Shown piece by piece: positions 41,139 through 50,938 of a stretch of 64,000 nucleotides of DNA. The stretch covers positions 1 to 64,000 of the forward strand of contig JAPDJU010000012.1 of the NCBI GenBank assembly GCA_029258915.1. Direction: 5' to 3'. The number at the start of each line of letters is the position of its first letter. The first letter of the stretch is position 1. Both the position numbers and the translations under genes were made by a program. The stretch comes from Thermoproteota archaeon (GTDB taxonomy: Archaea > Thermoproteota > Thermoprotei_A > EX4484-217-1). The notes under the pieces are model-generated. The model did no database searches. It was not told the DNA's origin and saw nothing but the letters and a program-made list of their open reading frames with translations.

Positions 41139-41966
41139 TCACCCTTCTTTAACCTTAAAGAATCTATTGTATAGCTCTATGTATCCTGGCTTCTCCATAT
41201 CAAGAAATACTCCGCAGTCAATAACTTTAAACCAATCATATTCTGCTTCTAATGGTGAAATATTCTTTCTAATTCTAACTATTTTCCTAAGGTATTTTAG
41301 AAGTTCTACAGGGTCTCTGTATCCTATATGTCTTCCAAATATTTCAGGACATGTGGAAATAACCTCTATAAATCTGAATCCTTTTTTAACTAGTGCTCTT
41401 TCTATTGATTTTTGAAGCATTAAAGGTAATGTTATAGGCCATCTGGCAATATATGTTGCACCTGCAACAGCAGCTATCTTGACAGAATCTAATGGTGGTT
41501 CAGGGTTTCCATAAGGCGTTGTTGTAGTATATACTCCTTGAGGTGTTGTTGGTGCTAACTGTCCTCCTGTAAGAGCATATATCATGTTGTTAACCATAAT
41601 GACAAGTAAATCAAAGTTTCTTCGTGCAGCATGTAGGAAGTGGTTTCCACCTATACCTACAAGATCTCCATCTCCAGTAAAGACAACAACTTTTAACTCG
41701 GGTTTTGCAAGTTTAACTCCAACAGCATATGCTAATGCTCTACCATGAGGAGTATGTGCAGCATCAAGTTTAACATAGCCTGCAGCTCTACCTGTACATC
41801 CTATACCTGATACGAAAACAATCTTTTTAGGATCTACTTTACCTCTTCTAGTAAGTGTTTTTACTGCTCTTAGGAAAGCAGATAATGCAATACCTATACC
41901 GCAGCCTGGACACCAAACATGTGGTAACCTCTCTACCCTAAGTAAATCATCTAACTCATGTATCAT
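41139..41966 (-). CDS. korB: 2-oxoacid:ferredoxin oxidoreductase, beta subunit (TPP-binding)
   Basis: A 275-residue beta subunit that holds thiamine pyrophosphate. The N-terminal WCPGCGIGIALSAFLRAV and the TPP/Mg motif FTGDGDLVGIGGNHFLHAARRN...VMVNNMIYALTGGQ are unmistakable. Together with KorA, C and D it oxidatively decarboxylates 2-oxoglutarate to succinyl-CoA, reducing ferredoxin. The ATG overlaps the korA stop by four bases. Confidence 0.94.
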   Translation of the reverse strand: MIHELDDLLRVERLPHVWCPGCGIGIALSAFLRAVKTLTRRGKVDPKKIVFVSGIGCTGRAAGYVKLDAAHTPHGRALAYAVGVKLAKPELKVVVFTGDGDLVGIGGNHFLHAARRNFDLLVIMVNNMIYALTGGQLAPTTPQGVYTTTTPYGNPEPPLDSVKIAAVAGATYIARWPITLPLMLQKSIERALVKKGFRFIEVISTCPEIFGRHIGYRDPVELLKYLRKIVRIRKNISPLEAEYDWFKVIDCGVFLDMEKPGYIELYNRFFKVKEG

Positions 41967-43090
41967 AACAGTTCACCTATAGCAGAATATACGTCATCAA
42001 TTACTGGAGGGTCAGGTGTAATTATCGGCAGTAAATGAACTTCCCTATTTCTTAGAATACTTAAAACTTCACGGTATAGTTGCCCATAATTCATTTCGAC
42101 AACAACAATTTTCTTAGCGCTCCTAGCAGCTTCTTTAACCTTAATATCATCTAATGGCCAAAGTGTTATAGGCCTAAATAAACCTGCTTTAACCCCTTTC
42201 TTTCTAAGTTCTCTAACAATAGCATGCACTACCCTAGACACGGAGCCAAAAGCTATAAATAAAAAATCAGCATCCGATGTCATGTATGTTTCTGACATAA
42301 CTATTCTATGCTTATTTTTAACTATCTTCATTGTTAAACGTTTAATAAGTTCAGCATAGGTTTCTCTCGAAGGATCATAGTAACCTCTTTCATCGTGAGA
42401 TAGAGATTCAGCTAAAACAGCATATCCTTCACCATAACATGCCATCGGCGGGACAAGGTCTTCAGGGTCAGGTTTAAAGGGTTTATATTGTTCAGGAGGA
42501 ACTTTAGGTTTCTTTCTTGTAATCAGCTTTACTTCTTTAGGTGATTTCCAAGTATATTTTTCAGCCATATGTGATAAAACAGCATCTATAAGAACTATAA
42601 CTGGTACTCTAAAACTCTCAGCAAGATTAAACGCCTCTATAGTTAAATCAAAACACTCTTGAACATTATTCGGAGCTAAAACAATTAATTCGTAATGTCC
42701 GTGAGAAGACCATTTAGACTGAATAACATCACCCTGACCTGTTCCAGTAGCAACTCCAGTGCTTGGCCCTGCTCTCATACTGTAAACTACTACTATTGGT
42801 GCTTCAACCATCACAGCATAGCCTATGCTTTCAGCCATTAAACTATATCCAGGGCCGCTGGTTGCAGTCATGGCTTTAACCCCCGTCCATGAAGCCCCTA
42901 TGATAGCGTTTATTGCTGCTATTTCATCTTCGGCTTGATATATTATTCCTCCATGTTTAGGTAGCTCATGTGATAGGTATTCGAATATTTCATTTACTGG
43001 AGTTATGGGGTATCCTGCAAAGAATTTTAACCCAGCAACAATAGCTCCTTCAGAAACGGCTATATTTCCCGGTTGAAACTTAACCTTCAA
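41963..43090 (-). CDS. korA: 2-oxoacid:ferredoxin oxidoreductase, alpha subunit
   Basis: A 375-residue alpha subunit. Features are FFAGYPITPVNEIFEYLS near the N-terminus, AIIGASWTGVKAMTATSGPGYSLMAE (the CoA/TPP-facing loop), RAGPSTGVATGTGQGD, and the C-terminal VVVEMNYGQLYREV. Length and the separate four-gene arrangement match archaeal KorABCD. Overlaps korD upstream by 11 bases. Confidence 0.94.
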   Translation of the reverse strand: MKVKFQPGNIAVSEGAIVAGLKFFAGYPITPVNEIFEYLSHELPKHGGIIYQAEDEIAAINAIIGASWTGVKAMTATSGPGYSLMAESIGYAVMVEAPIVVVYSMRAGPSTGVATGTGQGDVIQSKWSSHGHYELIVLAPNNVQECFDLTIEAFNLAESFRVPVIVLIDAVLSHMAEKYTWKSPKEVKLITRKKPKVPPEQYKPFKPDPEDLVPPMACYGEGYAVLAESLSHDERGYYDPSRETYAELIKRLTMKIVKNKHRIVMSETYMTSDADFLFIAFGSVSRVVHAIVRELRKKGVKAGLFRPITLWPLDDIKVKEAARSAKKIVVVEMNYGQLYREVLSILRNREVHLLPIITPDPPVIDDVYSAIGELL

Positions 43091-43343
43091 TCTGAAGAAC
43101 CACCTCAGAATGTGGTTTTGGAGAATATTTTACTACGATAGCGAATTCAGGGCACATGTACTCACACATTTTGCATCCAACACAAAGCTCTGGATGTGAA
43201 GGTGAAACAATCCAATAACCTTTCCTATTCATTTTACTTCTTGACTTCTCAAAAACATTTGTCGGACATATGTAAACGCATATTCCGCAGTCTTTACATC
43301 TTTCACCTATAACCAATACTTTATAATGTCTCTTAATGGGCAT
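43080..43343 (-). CDS. korD: 2-oxoacid:ferredoxin oxidoreductase, delta subunit (2x[4Fe-4S])
   Basis: An 87-residue ferredoxin-like subunit with two cluster motifs, [12 protein letters not shown] and [12 protein letters not shown]. It carries electrons from the TPP site to external ferredoxin. It overlaps sucD by 11 bases and korA by 11 bases, both typical of a translationally coupled operon. The Pro after each fourth Cys is standard for bacterial-type ferredoxins. Confidence 0.93.
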   Translation of the reverse strand: MPIKRHYKVLVIGERCKDCGICVYICPTNVFEKSRSKMNRKGYWIVSPSHPELCVGCKMCEYMCPEFAIVVKYSPKPHSEVVLQIEG

Positions 43344-44217
43344 TTTTTAACACCTTTGAAACTAGTTTAGGTATTTCATAAGGTGTTTTTGCAATAGCTA
43401 CTCCTGCATTTTTAAACGCTCTAATTTTGCTTTCATAACTCCCCATACCCATTGTTATGATAGCTCCTGCATGCCCCATTCTTTTACCTGGCGGGGCATA
43501 TTTGCCGGCAATATAAGTTACTATGGGTTTGCTTATTTTACCTCTAGCATATGCTTTAGCTAGCTCTTCTTCCATAACTCCTCCGATTTCACCTATAACA
43601 ACTATGGCCTTAGTTTCTTCGTCTTCTTCAAATAATTCAGCAGCTTCAAGCAGTGTAAGGCCTGTTATAGGGTCTCCACCTATACCTATGGCTGTTGTTT
43701 GCCCAAAACCTACTTTAGCAAGTGAATAAGCTACTTCATATGTTAATGTGCCGCTTCTAGAAATTATACCTATACTTCCTTTACTAAAAGCACTTGCAGG
43801 CATTATGCCGATTTTACATATGCTTGGGGAAATTATTCCAGGAGTGTTAGGTCCAATAATTATTACACTATGTTTTTTAGCATAGTGGACAAGCTTTACT
43901 TCATCGTGTAAAGGTATATGCTCTGTAATTACAACTATTAACTTTATTCCGTTATCTATAGCTTCATATATTGCATCTAATGTAAAAGGTGCTGGAACAA
44001 ATACTATTGAAGAATTAATTTCCGGGTGCTTCTTTAGAGCATTTTCAACACTATCATACACGGGAACTCCATGAACATTTAAACCGCCCTTTCCCGGTGT
44101 AACTCCAGCAACGATTTTCGTACCATATTCTATCATTAACTTTGTATGAAACGATCCCTCTCTTCCTGTTATTCCCTGAACAAGCACATACCTTTTTTCA
44201 TCAGCTAATACTACCAT
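43333..44217 (-). CDS. sucD: Succinyl-CoA synthetase alpha subunit
   Basis: A 294-residue alpha subunit that binds CoA and is phosphorylated on His during catalysis. Motifs are [32 protein letters not shown], and the active-site loop [19 protein letters not shown] (phospho-His near residue 247). With sucC it converts succinyl-CoA to succinate with ATP or GTP formation. Two bases separate it from sucC upstream. Confidence 0.95.
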   Translation of the reverse strand: MVVLADEKRYVLVQGITGREGSFHTKLMIEYGTKIVAGVTPGKGGLNVHGVPVYDSVENALKKHPEINSSIVFVPAPFTLDAIYEAIDNGIKLIVVITEHIPLHDEVKLVHYAKKHSVIIIGPNTPGIISPSICKIGIMPASAFSKGSIGIISRSGTLTYEVAYSLAKVGFGQTTAIGIGGDPITGLTLLEAAELFEEDEETKAIVVIGEIGGVMEEELAKAYARGKISKPIVTYIAGKYAPPGKRMGHAGAIITMGMGSYESKIRAFKNAGVAIAKTPYEIPKLVSKVLKNAH

Positions 44218-44219
44218 GA

Positions 44220-45365
44220 CTAAATCACCATTAATGATCTTAGTTTTTCTAATGCACCCTCAATATCCTCGTAAGCCTCTACATTGTTTTGTTTAAGAAT
44301 TAAACGTGCCTCCTTATCTCTAGTTCCTTTAATTCTAACAACTAATAGTTTTACGAGCTTAGCTTGTTTTAAAGCCTCGACTATACCTAAAGCTACTTCA
44401 TCGCACCTAGTGATACCTCCAAAAATATTTATGAAAACAGCTTTTACCTTAGGATTTTCTAAAAGTATGTTAACAGCTTCTTTAACCCTTGCTTTTGAAG
44501 CACCTCCACCTATATCTAAAAAACATGCTGGTCTCATACCATGTAATCCTATTAGATCCATTGTTGCCATAGTTAACCCTGCTCCATTACCTATAACCCC
44601 TACATTGCCGTCTAATTCTACATAGCTTAACCCTAATGTTTTAGCCTTTTCTTCTTTAGCTGTTTTTCCTCTAAACATTTCCCTTGAAATGTATTTTAAT
44701 AATTTATCCTTCTGCCTAAAAAGCGAGTTTTCATCAATAATTATCCTAACATCTAAGGCATAAAGTCCCTTATCAGTTAAAGCTAATGGATTAACTTCTA
44801 CAAGTTCGGCATCAAATTCTCTAAACATGTTGAACATAGCTCTTGCTATGAAGGTAAATGACCTTACATTGTTCTTAGGGATTCCAAGCTTGTACGCTAT
44901 ATTTCTAACTACATAGTCTTTAAGACCTATGTAAGGATCTATAGGCACCTTATGAAGTAAGTAAGGTTTTTCCTTAATTGTTTCTTCAATATCTACCCCT
45001 CCTTCGGTAGAAGCCAAGAATACAATGTTTCTTAAAGAATAATCTATGGTGAATGCTACATAGTATTCTTTTATAACCTTTAAGAATTTTTCTATGAGAA
45101 CCGTACGTACAGGTATTCCTTTAATAGTGCATTTTAAAAGTTTAGAAGTAATCAATTTAAGTTCTTTAAAATTATTTACTTTTAATATTCCTCCAGCTTT
45201 CCCTCTACCAGAAACTGGGACCTGAGCTTTTACAATTAAGGGGAAGCCTAAACTATCTGCTTTTTCTCTATTTAGCTTGTCTATTGATGAAATAGTAAAT
45301 CCTGCGGGGATAGGTATATTATAATCCTTGAAAATATTCTTGGCCTCGTACTCAAGGATTTCCAC
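44220..45365 (-). CDS. sucC: Succinyl-CoA synthetase beta subunit
   Basis: A 381-residue ATP-grasp beta subunit. The N-terminus [50 protein letters not shown], and [17 protein letters not shown] with [14 protein letters not shown] are diagnostic. I choose the GTG at 45365 over the track's GTG at 45374, because the latter lies inside the AGGTG ribosome binding site that sits six bases before 45365. It is the first gene of the sucCD-korDABC operon. Confidence 0.94.
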   Translation of the reverse strand: MEILEYEAKNIFKDYNIPIPAGFTISSIDKLNREKADSLGFPLIVKAQVPVSGRGKAGGILKVNNFKELKLITSKLLKCTIKGIPVRTVLIEKFLKVIKEYYVAFTIDYSLRNIVFLASTEGGVDIEETIKEKPYLLHKVPIDPYIGLKDYVVRNIAYKLGIPKNNVRSFTFIARAMFNMFREFDAELVEVNPLALTDKGLYALDVRIIIDENSLFRQKDKLLKYISREMFRGKTAKEEKAKTLGLSYVELDGNVGVIGNGAGLTMATMDLIGLHGMRPACFLDIGGGASKARVKEAVNILLENPKVKAVFINIFGGITRCDEVALGIVEALKQAKLVKLLVVRIKGTRDKEARLILKQNNVEAYEDIEGALEKLRSLMVI

Positions 45366-45580
45366 GTATAACACCTATATTGCAAAATTTCTAGTTAACA
45401 ACGCTATTATATAAGTGTTAACTATAATGAAATACTTTCACTCGACTCTCTCATAAACTGTTATCAAATATCCCTTAAAATAATACTTGAAGCATTTTAA
45501 GACTGAGAGAAACTATTAATTAAGATCTCTGAAACAAACAGCTCTAAGTACTTTGTATTAGAGAAAAAGCTTAGAAATGC

Positions 45581-45619
45581 GGGGCGGGGTCTCGGGCTAG
45601 CTCCTGCCCTTAGTTCCCC
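45581..45619. ncRNA. GC-rich hairpin, candidate structured RNA
   Basis: In an AT-rich intergenic gap, about 40 bases are strongly GC-rich. GGGCGGG pairs with CCTGCCC (one G-T wobble) around a 13-16-base loop, with flanking GGGG and CCCC able to extend the structure. In AT-rich thermophiles such local GC peaks are a recognised sign of structured RNA. It lies between sucC (divergent) and the 3' end of the aKMT gene. Strand and boundaries are uncertain; it is not a tRNA. Confidence 0.3.
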
Positions 45620-45631
45620 TTTTATCTTTTT

Positions 45632-46126
45632 TCACCTATGTTCTCCAATAACGTATAAGAATAATGTATGACCCACTATACCGTCATGTATTCTAATTGT
45701 TCTTTTAGGTTTCCACCCGGGTATTTGAAATTCATGGGATACTATTCTTGTTCCAGGTCTTAGTTCCTTCTCTAGCTTAGGTCTTAACATTTCATTAACA
45801 CTTGTTAAGAGAAAGAGCGTTACTACAGTTGCATCTTTAATATTTACGTTAAACATATCGTCCTTTATTATTTCAGCACGATTATTAAGGCGTAATTCAT
45901 CTATTTTCCTTCTAGCTTGAACAACAAGGTCGTCTCTTATTTCAACCCCTATAGCTTTTTTAACTTTAAATTCTTTAGCTGCTGTTATTACTATTCTTCC
46001 ATCTCCACAGCCTAAATCGTAAACTACATCCTCTGGACCTGCATTGGCAAGTTCAAGCATTGCCTTAACTACAGGTTCAGGGGTCGGCACGTAGGGCACT
46101 AGGTATCCTCTATAGTAGGTGGTCAA
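45632..46126 (-). CDS. aKMT-like protein lysine methyltransferase
   Basis: A 164-residue SAM-dependent methyltransferase. The opening VPYVPTPEPVVKAMLELA, motif I VVYDLGCGDGRIVITAAKEF, VTLFLLTSVNEMLRPKLEKEL and the C-terminal RIVSHEFQIPGWKPKRTI are close to Sulfolobus aKMT, which methylates lysines on many cellular proteins (including DNA-binding proteins) and is linked to thermophily. Length is the same as that family. The start is TTG. It stands alone, 99 bases after the Lrp gene on the same strand. Confidence 0.84.
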   Translation of the reverse strand: MTTYYRGYLVPYVPTPEPVVKAMLELANAGPEDVVYDLGCGDGRIVITAAKEFKVKKAIGVEIRDDLVVQARRKIDELRLNNRAEIIKDDMFNVNIKDATVVTLFLLTSVNEMLRPKLEKELRPGTRIVSHEFQIPGWKPKRTIRIHDGIVGHTLFLYVIGEHR

Positions 46127-46225
46127 AGCGTGTTCCCCAGAGTCTCACTCACTGTATTCCATTAATTACTACTATGAATTTAAGTTTTAATTTTCTATAC
46201 CTCCAACTTAATATATTACACCTAG

Positions 46226-46648
46226 TTAAAGACGTATGTTAAGGACTATCATAGTATTGGTGCTAGCAACACCATCAATATTTCTTATAGAATTTATTAT
46301 GCTGTCTAGCGCTAAAACATTGTCTGCTCTAATTACAGCTAATATATCATGCTCTCCAGTTATCTCGTAAACATGATCTACTCCCTGCAGGTTAGCTATT
46401 TCCTTAGATATTTTAAAAACAGGTACTTGAGGTAAAGTTTTCACCAAAACTACTGCTTTAATTTCATTTTGTAAGGAATACTCTATGGTGAACCTTTTAA
46501 TTACTCCTTGCCTTAGGAGCTTGCTGATTCTTTTTCTTATAGCTGCTTCGCTTAATCCAAGCTTCTTAGCTATGGTCATGTAGGGTGTTCTTGCATTCCT
46601 CTTAAGTATTTCAATTATTTCCCTATCTATATCATCTATGAAGCTCAT
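46226..46648 (-). CDS. Lrp/AsnC-family transcriptional regulator
   Basis: A 140-residue regulator. The N-terminal helix-turn-helix (DIDREIIEILKRNARTPYMTIAKKLGLSEAAIRKRISKL) is followed by a RAM effector domain (VYEITGEHDILAVIRADNVLALDSII). It would bind an amino acid or other small ligand. It is 13 bases downstream of the dolichol-kinase-like gene. The target genes cannot be read from sequence; local autoregulation is common in the family. Confidence 0.92.
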   Translation of the reverse strand: MSFIDDIDREIIEILKRNARTPYMTIAKKLGLSEAAIRKRISKLLRQGVIKRFTIEYSLQNEIKAVVLVKTLPQVPVFKISKEIANLQGVDHVYEITGEHDILAVIRADNVLALDSIINSIRNIDGVASTNTMIVLNIRL

Positions 46649-46661
46649 GGTTCCCAGTACC

Positions 46662-47312
46662 TTATGTTGTAATTAATGGAGTTACTAATAAGTAGGTTAG
46701 TATTGAAGCTAAAGGTACACCTAAATTATCATCTACGAATTGCTGTTTCTCTGCTAAAGTAGCTATGATAGCCATGAGTAATCCTAAAGAACCTAAGAAT
46801 ACGTATCCTATAATCGACGTTGTTATTAGCATAGCTAAACTACCTACCCGGTGCTTGCATCTCTCCCTACATACCCTCATCCTAACAAGACCCGTTACCG
46901 CATCGCCAACTGCCATGAATAACATTACTGTTACAGCAAGTTCCCTCATATACCACATAGTTAAGGCTATTACAGAATAGCTTGCTGTAAAATATACTTC
47001 CCCTAAATTCCCCCTAATTTGAAACCATGACATTTCATTTTTCCTTAGGTGATGCAATACTAAAAGTAATGTTATAAGAACGCCATATGTGAAAAACGCG
47101 TATGGCTCTTTAAATATGTACAAATACATGAAAACAGCAGGAACCGATGATAGGTGTATTATTTTTCTGTTAAACCATGGGTTTTTGATTCTTTTAGTTA
47201 AGAATATTGTAAGGCCGATAAGTATGGCTGCTGGAATGGCTATAACCATGTCAGTAAGATAGTCGTTAATATTAAACTCAGGTAGTACAAAAATAGCACT
47301 GTTCTTGCCCAT
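46662..47312 (-). CDS. CTP-dependent dolichol-kinase-like membrane protein
   Basis: A 216-residue integral membrane protein with about six hydrophobic segments. The motif GDAVTGLVRMRVCRERCKHRVGSLAML is the Gly-Asp-Ala...His/Lys-x-x-Gly-Ser pattern of dolichol and phytol kinases (SEC59/CTP-transferase family). FNRKIIHLSSVPAVF near residue 50 is also typical. It probably phosphorylates a polyprenol, or recycles one for glycosylation or lipid synthesis. It is divergent from the cysteine synthase-like gene. Confidence 0.72.
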   Translation of the reverse strand: MGKNSAIFVLPEFNINDYLTDMVIAIPAAILIGLTIFLTKRIKNPWFNRKIIHLSSVPAVFMYLYIFKEPYAFFTYGVLITLLLVLHHLRKNEMSWFQIRGNLGEVYFTASYSVIALTMWYMRELAVTVMLFMAVGDAVTGLVRMRVCRERCKHRVGSLAMLITTSIIGYVFLGSLGLLMAIIATLAEKQQFVDDNLGVPLASILTYLLVTPLITT

Positions 47313-47519
47313 TGATTAGAACCTCAGTGTAATAGTTTTTCGTCTAGAAAGCTATAAAAGTATTTCTTGAGATGTATTAAAATTTCTCATAAGAAACTTT
47401 AAATCTTAAATTAGTATCAGAGGTCACTTAGGTAAGCAGTAGTATTAATGTTATAGGATTAAAGAGAGTAACTTTTTTCTACCTCTATAAGGTCTAATAT
47501 TGTTTAGATTGTTTCATAT

Positions 47520-48548
47520 GTGGTTGAAATGCTACGTGTAGCCCACAGCTCCGTTGAATTAATAGGTAATACTCCAATAGTTAGATTATCAAAAATAGAC
47601 AAAGATTATCCCTTTGAAATATGGGGTAAATGCGAGTTCCTAAATCCGACAGGTAGCGTCAAGGATAGAATGGCGCTATATATGATTAAGGAAGCTGAGA
47701 AGCAAGGGAGACTAAAACCTGGAATGACTATAGCAATACCAACTACTGGAAATACGGGGATATCTTTTGCAGCTTGGGGGGCTTATTTTGAATACAAAGT
47801 GTTGATAGTAATGCCTGAAGAAATGAGCTATGAGAGAAAACTTTTAGACTTGCTTTTTGGAGCGGAACTTATACACACGCCTGGCGGAGAAAGCGACGCT
47901 ATGGGAGCTCTAAACTATGCTAAAGAACTTGAAAGAAAGCATCCTGACAAATATGTGGCATTAGATCAGTGGAGTGATGAAGCTAACGTTAAGGCGCACT
48001 ATGAGACAACAGGTAAAGAAATTCTCGAACAATTAGGCAAGGATAAAATAAAGGCCTTCGTTGCTGGTGTTGGTTCTGGAGGAACTCTTGCTGGTATTGC
48101 TAAGAGGCTTAAAGAGGCTAATCCAAACATTATTGTTGTAGGTATGGAACCTGCAGAATGCCCTATAGCTGAGGGATGGTTTAAGACAGGTAAATGGGGT
48201 AAATGGGGAAGACATGAAATTGAAGGTATTGGCGACGGATTTGTCCCTGACATAATAGCTAGATACAGAAAGTATTTTGATGATTGGGTTGTTGTAAGTA
48301 GTGACGAAGCAATAGAAATGGCTAGACTTATAGCTAGAAAGGAAGGATTGCCGCTAGGCATATCATCTGGAGCAAATGTTGCTGCAGCTATTAAGGTTGG
48401 TGAAAAGTATAAGCTTAAAGAGGAAGATGCTGTAGTAACGATACTTCCAGATTACGCTGCAAGATACTTTAGCACAAGACTATTTCTGAAAAGAAGATGG
48501 ACTACTGAAGAACATAGAAGAATGCTTGAACTAGCTAGGGTAGATTGA
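47520..48548 (+). CDS. Cysteine synthase-like PLP enzyme
   Basis: A 342-residue fold type II PLP enzyme. Features are VELIGNTPIVRL, the PLP lysine in NPTGSVKDRMA (K48), PTTGNTGISFA, and the phosphate loop GVGSGGTLAGIAKRL. These place it with CysK/CysM; the acceptor could be O-acetylserine, O-phosphoserine or homoserine, and archaeal homologues vary. The C-terminus (TEEHRRMLELARVD) is slightly extended. The track start is GTG; an ATG three codons later is possible. Confidence 0.86.
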   Translation: MVEMLRVAHSSVELIGNTPIVRLSKIDKDYPFEIWGKCEFLNPTGSVKDRMALYMIKEAEKQGRLKPGMTIAIPTTGNTGISFAAWGAYFEYKVLIVMPEEMSYERKLLDLLFGAELIHTPGGESDAMGALNYAKELERKHPDKYVALDQWSDEANVKAHYETTGKEILEQLGKDKIKAFVAGVGSGGTLAGIAKRLKEANPNIIVVGMEPAECPIAEGWFKTGKWGKWGRHEIEGIGDGFVPDIIARYRKYFDDWVVVSSDEAIEMARLIARKEGLPLGISSGANVAAAIKVGEKYKLKEEDAVVTILPDYAARYFSTRLFLKRRWTTEEHRRMLELARVD

Positions 48549-48553
48549 AAAAA

Positions 48554-50932
48554 TTAGAGTTTAATTAACCCTTTTCTCTTAAGCTCCAAATATACTTTTT
48601 CCGGCGTCATTGGTAAACTCTTTATTCTTACACCTACGGCGTTCGCTATAGCGTTTGCTATTGCTGGTGCAATACCGTTTATTGATGGTTCACCCAAGCC
48701 CTTTGCCCCAAATGGTCCTCTAATATATCCTGCTTCTACAAATATCGGTATTATCTCTTTAGGTATATCTAGGATTGTTGGTATGTAGTATGCATAGAGG
48801 TTTGGGTTCCAGACCTTACCTTCTGGGCTGTGAACTATTTCCTCCATTAGCGCGTAGCCTAGTCCCTGTATTGCTCCTCCTTCAGCATGTAGTTCCGCAC
48901 CTACTCTGTTAACTACTCTTCCAATATCGTATGCTGTTACCATTCTCTCAACATATGTTTTACCGGTTTCCATGTCTACAACTACTTCTGCTATTATTGC
49001 TCCGAAAGTATATGTGAAGTATGGTTCTCCATGACCTGTTTCATCATCCCATCTCGCCTTAGGCGCTCTATAGTAGCCGTATTCTTGTAATGAAATACCT
49101 TTCCAGAAACATTCTTCAATAAGGTCAATCCATCTTATCTTTCTGGCTGGATCACTTCTGCAGTAAACTTCTGGAGCCTTTATCTCAATGTCATCTGGAC
49201 TACATTTTAACATGTCAGCTGCTACTTCGTTAAGCTTCTTCCTTAACTTATAAGCAGCAACTAATGTCGCATTACCGCCCATTGCTGTTGTTCTTGAAGC
49301 AACTGTAGGACCAGCATCAGGTACTGAAGCTGTATCCGGCATTTCAACTCTAAAGTATTCTGGAGGTACCCCTAGAATTTCAGCAGCTAACATTATTAAA
49401 CCTTGAATTGCTCCTTGACCAAAATCTGTTAACCCTGTCCTAAACGTTACACTACCATCTCTATTGATTATTATTGAAACCGCGCTATAATCGGCTCCTT
49501 CAGCTCCAATACTATTACCATGCCATAATAAAGCAGCTCCAATACCTTTACGTATAGTTCCCGTTTGTTTAGCATACTCTGCTCTTTTACGATACCAGTT
49601 AGCTATTTTAGCAGCTTTAACTAATGCTCCCTCTAAACCTACACCATGGTCTAATAATTGTCCATGAACTGTTCGATCACCATTTCTTAGTATGTTTTTA
49701 AGTCTAAACTCTACAGGGTCTATGTCCAATTCTTCAGCTAAAAGATCCATTTGCTGTTCTATGGCAAAATGTATTTGCGGATTTCCGAATCCTCTGAATG
49801 CACCTGCGTAGATACCATTAGTATACACTGCTACAGTATCTACTTTAGCATTAGGTACCTTATATGGGCCTACAGAATGTACTGTTGCTCTCCATGCAAC
49901 AAATGGCCCTAATGAGGCATAGGCTCCTGTATCTAGGATTATTCTTGCTTCAACAGCTACTAGCTTGCCGTCTCTAGAAGCACCATGCTTATACCACATT
50001 ATTGCTGGATGTCTCTTACTATGGCCAATAATTGATTCTTCTCTAGTATGTACTGCGATTGCTGGTCTCCCTGTTAGGAGTGTTGCTAAAGCGGCTTTAG
50101 CACCTATTTCATTAGCAACATCTTCTTTACCTCCGAAGCCTCCGCCTAAAGGTGGCACTACTACTCTAACCTTATTAAACGGCATTCCTAGAACTTTTGA
50201 TATTGCTCTTCTGGCCTCGTAAGGGCATTGGGTTGAGGCAATAATTGTTATACCACCATCAGGCTCGGGTATTGCCAGTGCTGCTTCAGGCTCCATATAT
50301 GCGTGCTCTGCATATTGTGTTCTATATTCATTTTCTACAATCACTGATGCTTGGTCAAAGCCTTTCTTAACATCTCCTGTTCTTATCCTATACCTTGCAA
50401 CAATATCTGATTCTCTTTCGTCATGTATTAAAACATGTTTTTTCTCTTCAAGAGTTATAGGATCAACTATTTCCAGCGGATCAATAATTACAGGTAATGG
50501 TTCGTAATCTACGTAAACTTTTTCGCCAGCTTCTTCTGCAATATAGGGGTCTTCAGCCACAATAAGAGCTACTATATCTCCGATATATCTTACCTTACTG
50601 TAAGCTAATAATGGCTGGTCTGGAATAACATATCCTACATCATTTACTCCTGGAACATCCTTATGCGTAATAACTTTAAGTACTCCTGAAACTTTTTCTG
50701 CTTCAGAAACGTCTATCTTCCTTATTTTTGCATGAGCATATTTTGCCCTAACAGAGTAAACATACACTAAATTCCTGTAAAGGTTAGCGTAGTCTGCTGT
50801 AAACCTTGTTTTACCAAGTATTTTCTCTATAGCATCCCATCTTTGCATATGCTTTCCGACATAAGTGAACTTTTTAACTTTCTCAAACAATTCTTCAACT
50901 ATTTTAACATATTCCGCCGTAGGAAGAGCCAT
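48554..50932 (-). CDS. Molybdenum hydroxylase large subunit (xanthine dehydrogenase family)
   Basis: A 792-residue Mo-pterin-cytosine-dinucleotide subunit. Seen are VRYIGDIVALIVAED, PPLGGGFGGKED, the substrate-arginine loop YAGAFRGFGNPQ and the catalytic Glu in GAKGLGEPS (about residue 748). The Arg loop and absence of the CODH loop AYRCSFR exclude aerobic-type CO dehydrogenase. Substrates of the family include xanthine, purines, nicotinate and aromatic acyl-CoAs (4-hydroxybenzoyl-CoA reductase). I cannot choose among them. It is the last gene of an FAD-FeS-Mo operon, six bases after the FeS gene. Confidence 0.88.
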   Translation of the reverse strand: MALPTAEYVKIVEELFEKVKKFTYVGKHMQRWDAIEKILGKTRFTADYANLYRNLVYVYSVRAKYAHAKIRKIDVSEAEKVSGVLKVITHKDVPGVNDVGYVIPDQPLLAYSKVRYIGDIVALIVAEDPYIAEEAGEKVYVDYEPLPVIIDPLEIVDPITLEEKKHVLIHDERESDIVARYRIRTGDVKKGFDQASVIVENEYRTQYAEHAYMEPEAALAIPEPDGGITIIASTQCPYEARRAISKVLGMPFNKVRVVVPPLGGGFGGKEDVANEIGAKAALATLLTGRPAIAVHTREESIIGHSKRHPAIMWYKHGASRDGKLVAVEARIILDTGAYASLGPFVAWRATVHSVGPYKVPNAKVDTVAVYTNGIYAGAFRGFGNPQIHFAIEQQMDLLAEELDIDPVEFRLKNILRNGDRTVHGQLLDHGVGLEGALVKAAKIANWYRKRAEYAKQTGTIRKGIGAALLWHGNSIGAEGADYSAVSIIINRDGSVTFRTGLTDFGQGAIQGLIMLAAEILGVPPEYFRVEMPDTASVPDAGPTVASRTTAMGGNATLVAAYKLRKKLNEVAADMLKCSPDDIEIKAPEVYCRSDPARKIRWIDLIEECFWKGISLQEYGYYRAPKARWDDETGHGEPYFTYTFGAIIAEVVVDMETGKTYVERMVTAYDIGRVVNRVGAELHAEGGAIQGLGYALMEEIVHSPEGKVWNPNLYAYYIPTILDIPKEIIPIFVEAGYIRGPFGAKGLGEPSINGIAPAIANAIANAVGVRIKSLPMTPEKVYLELKRKGLIKL

Positions 50933-50938
50933 AACTTA

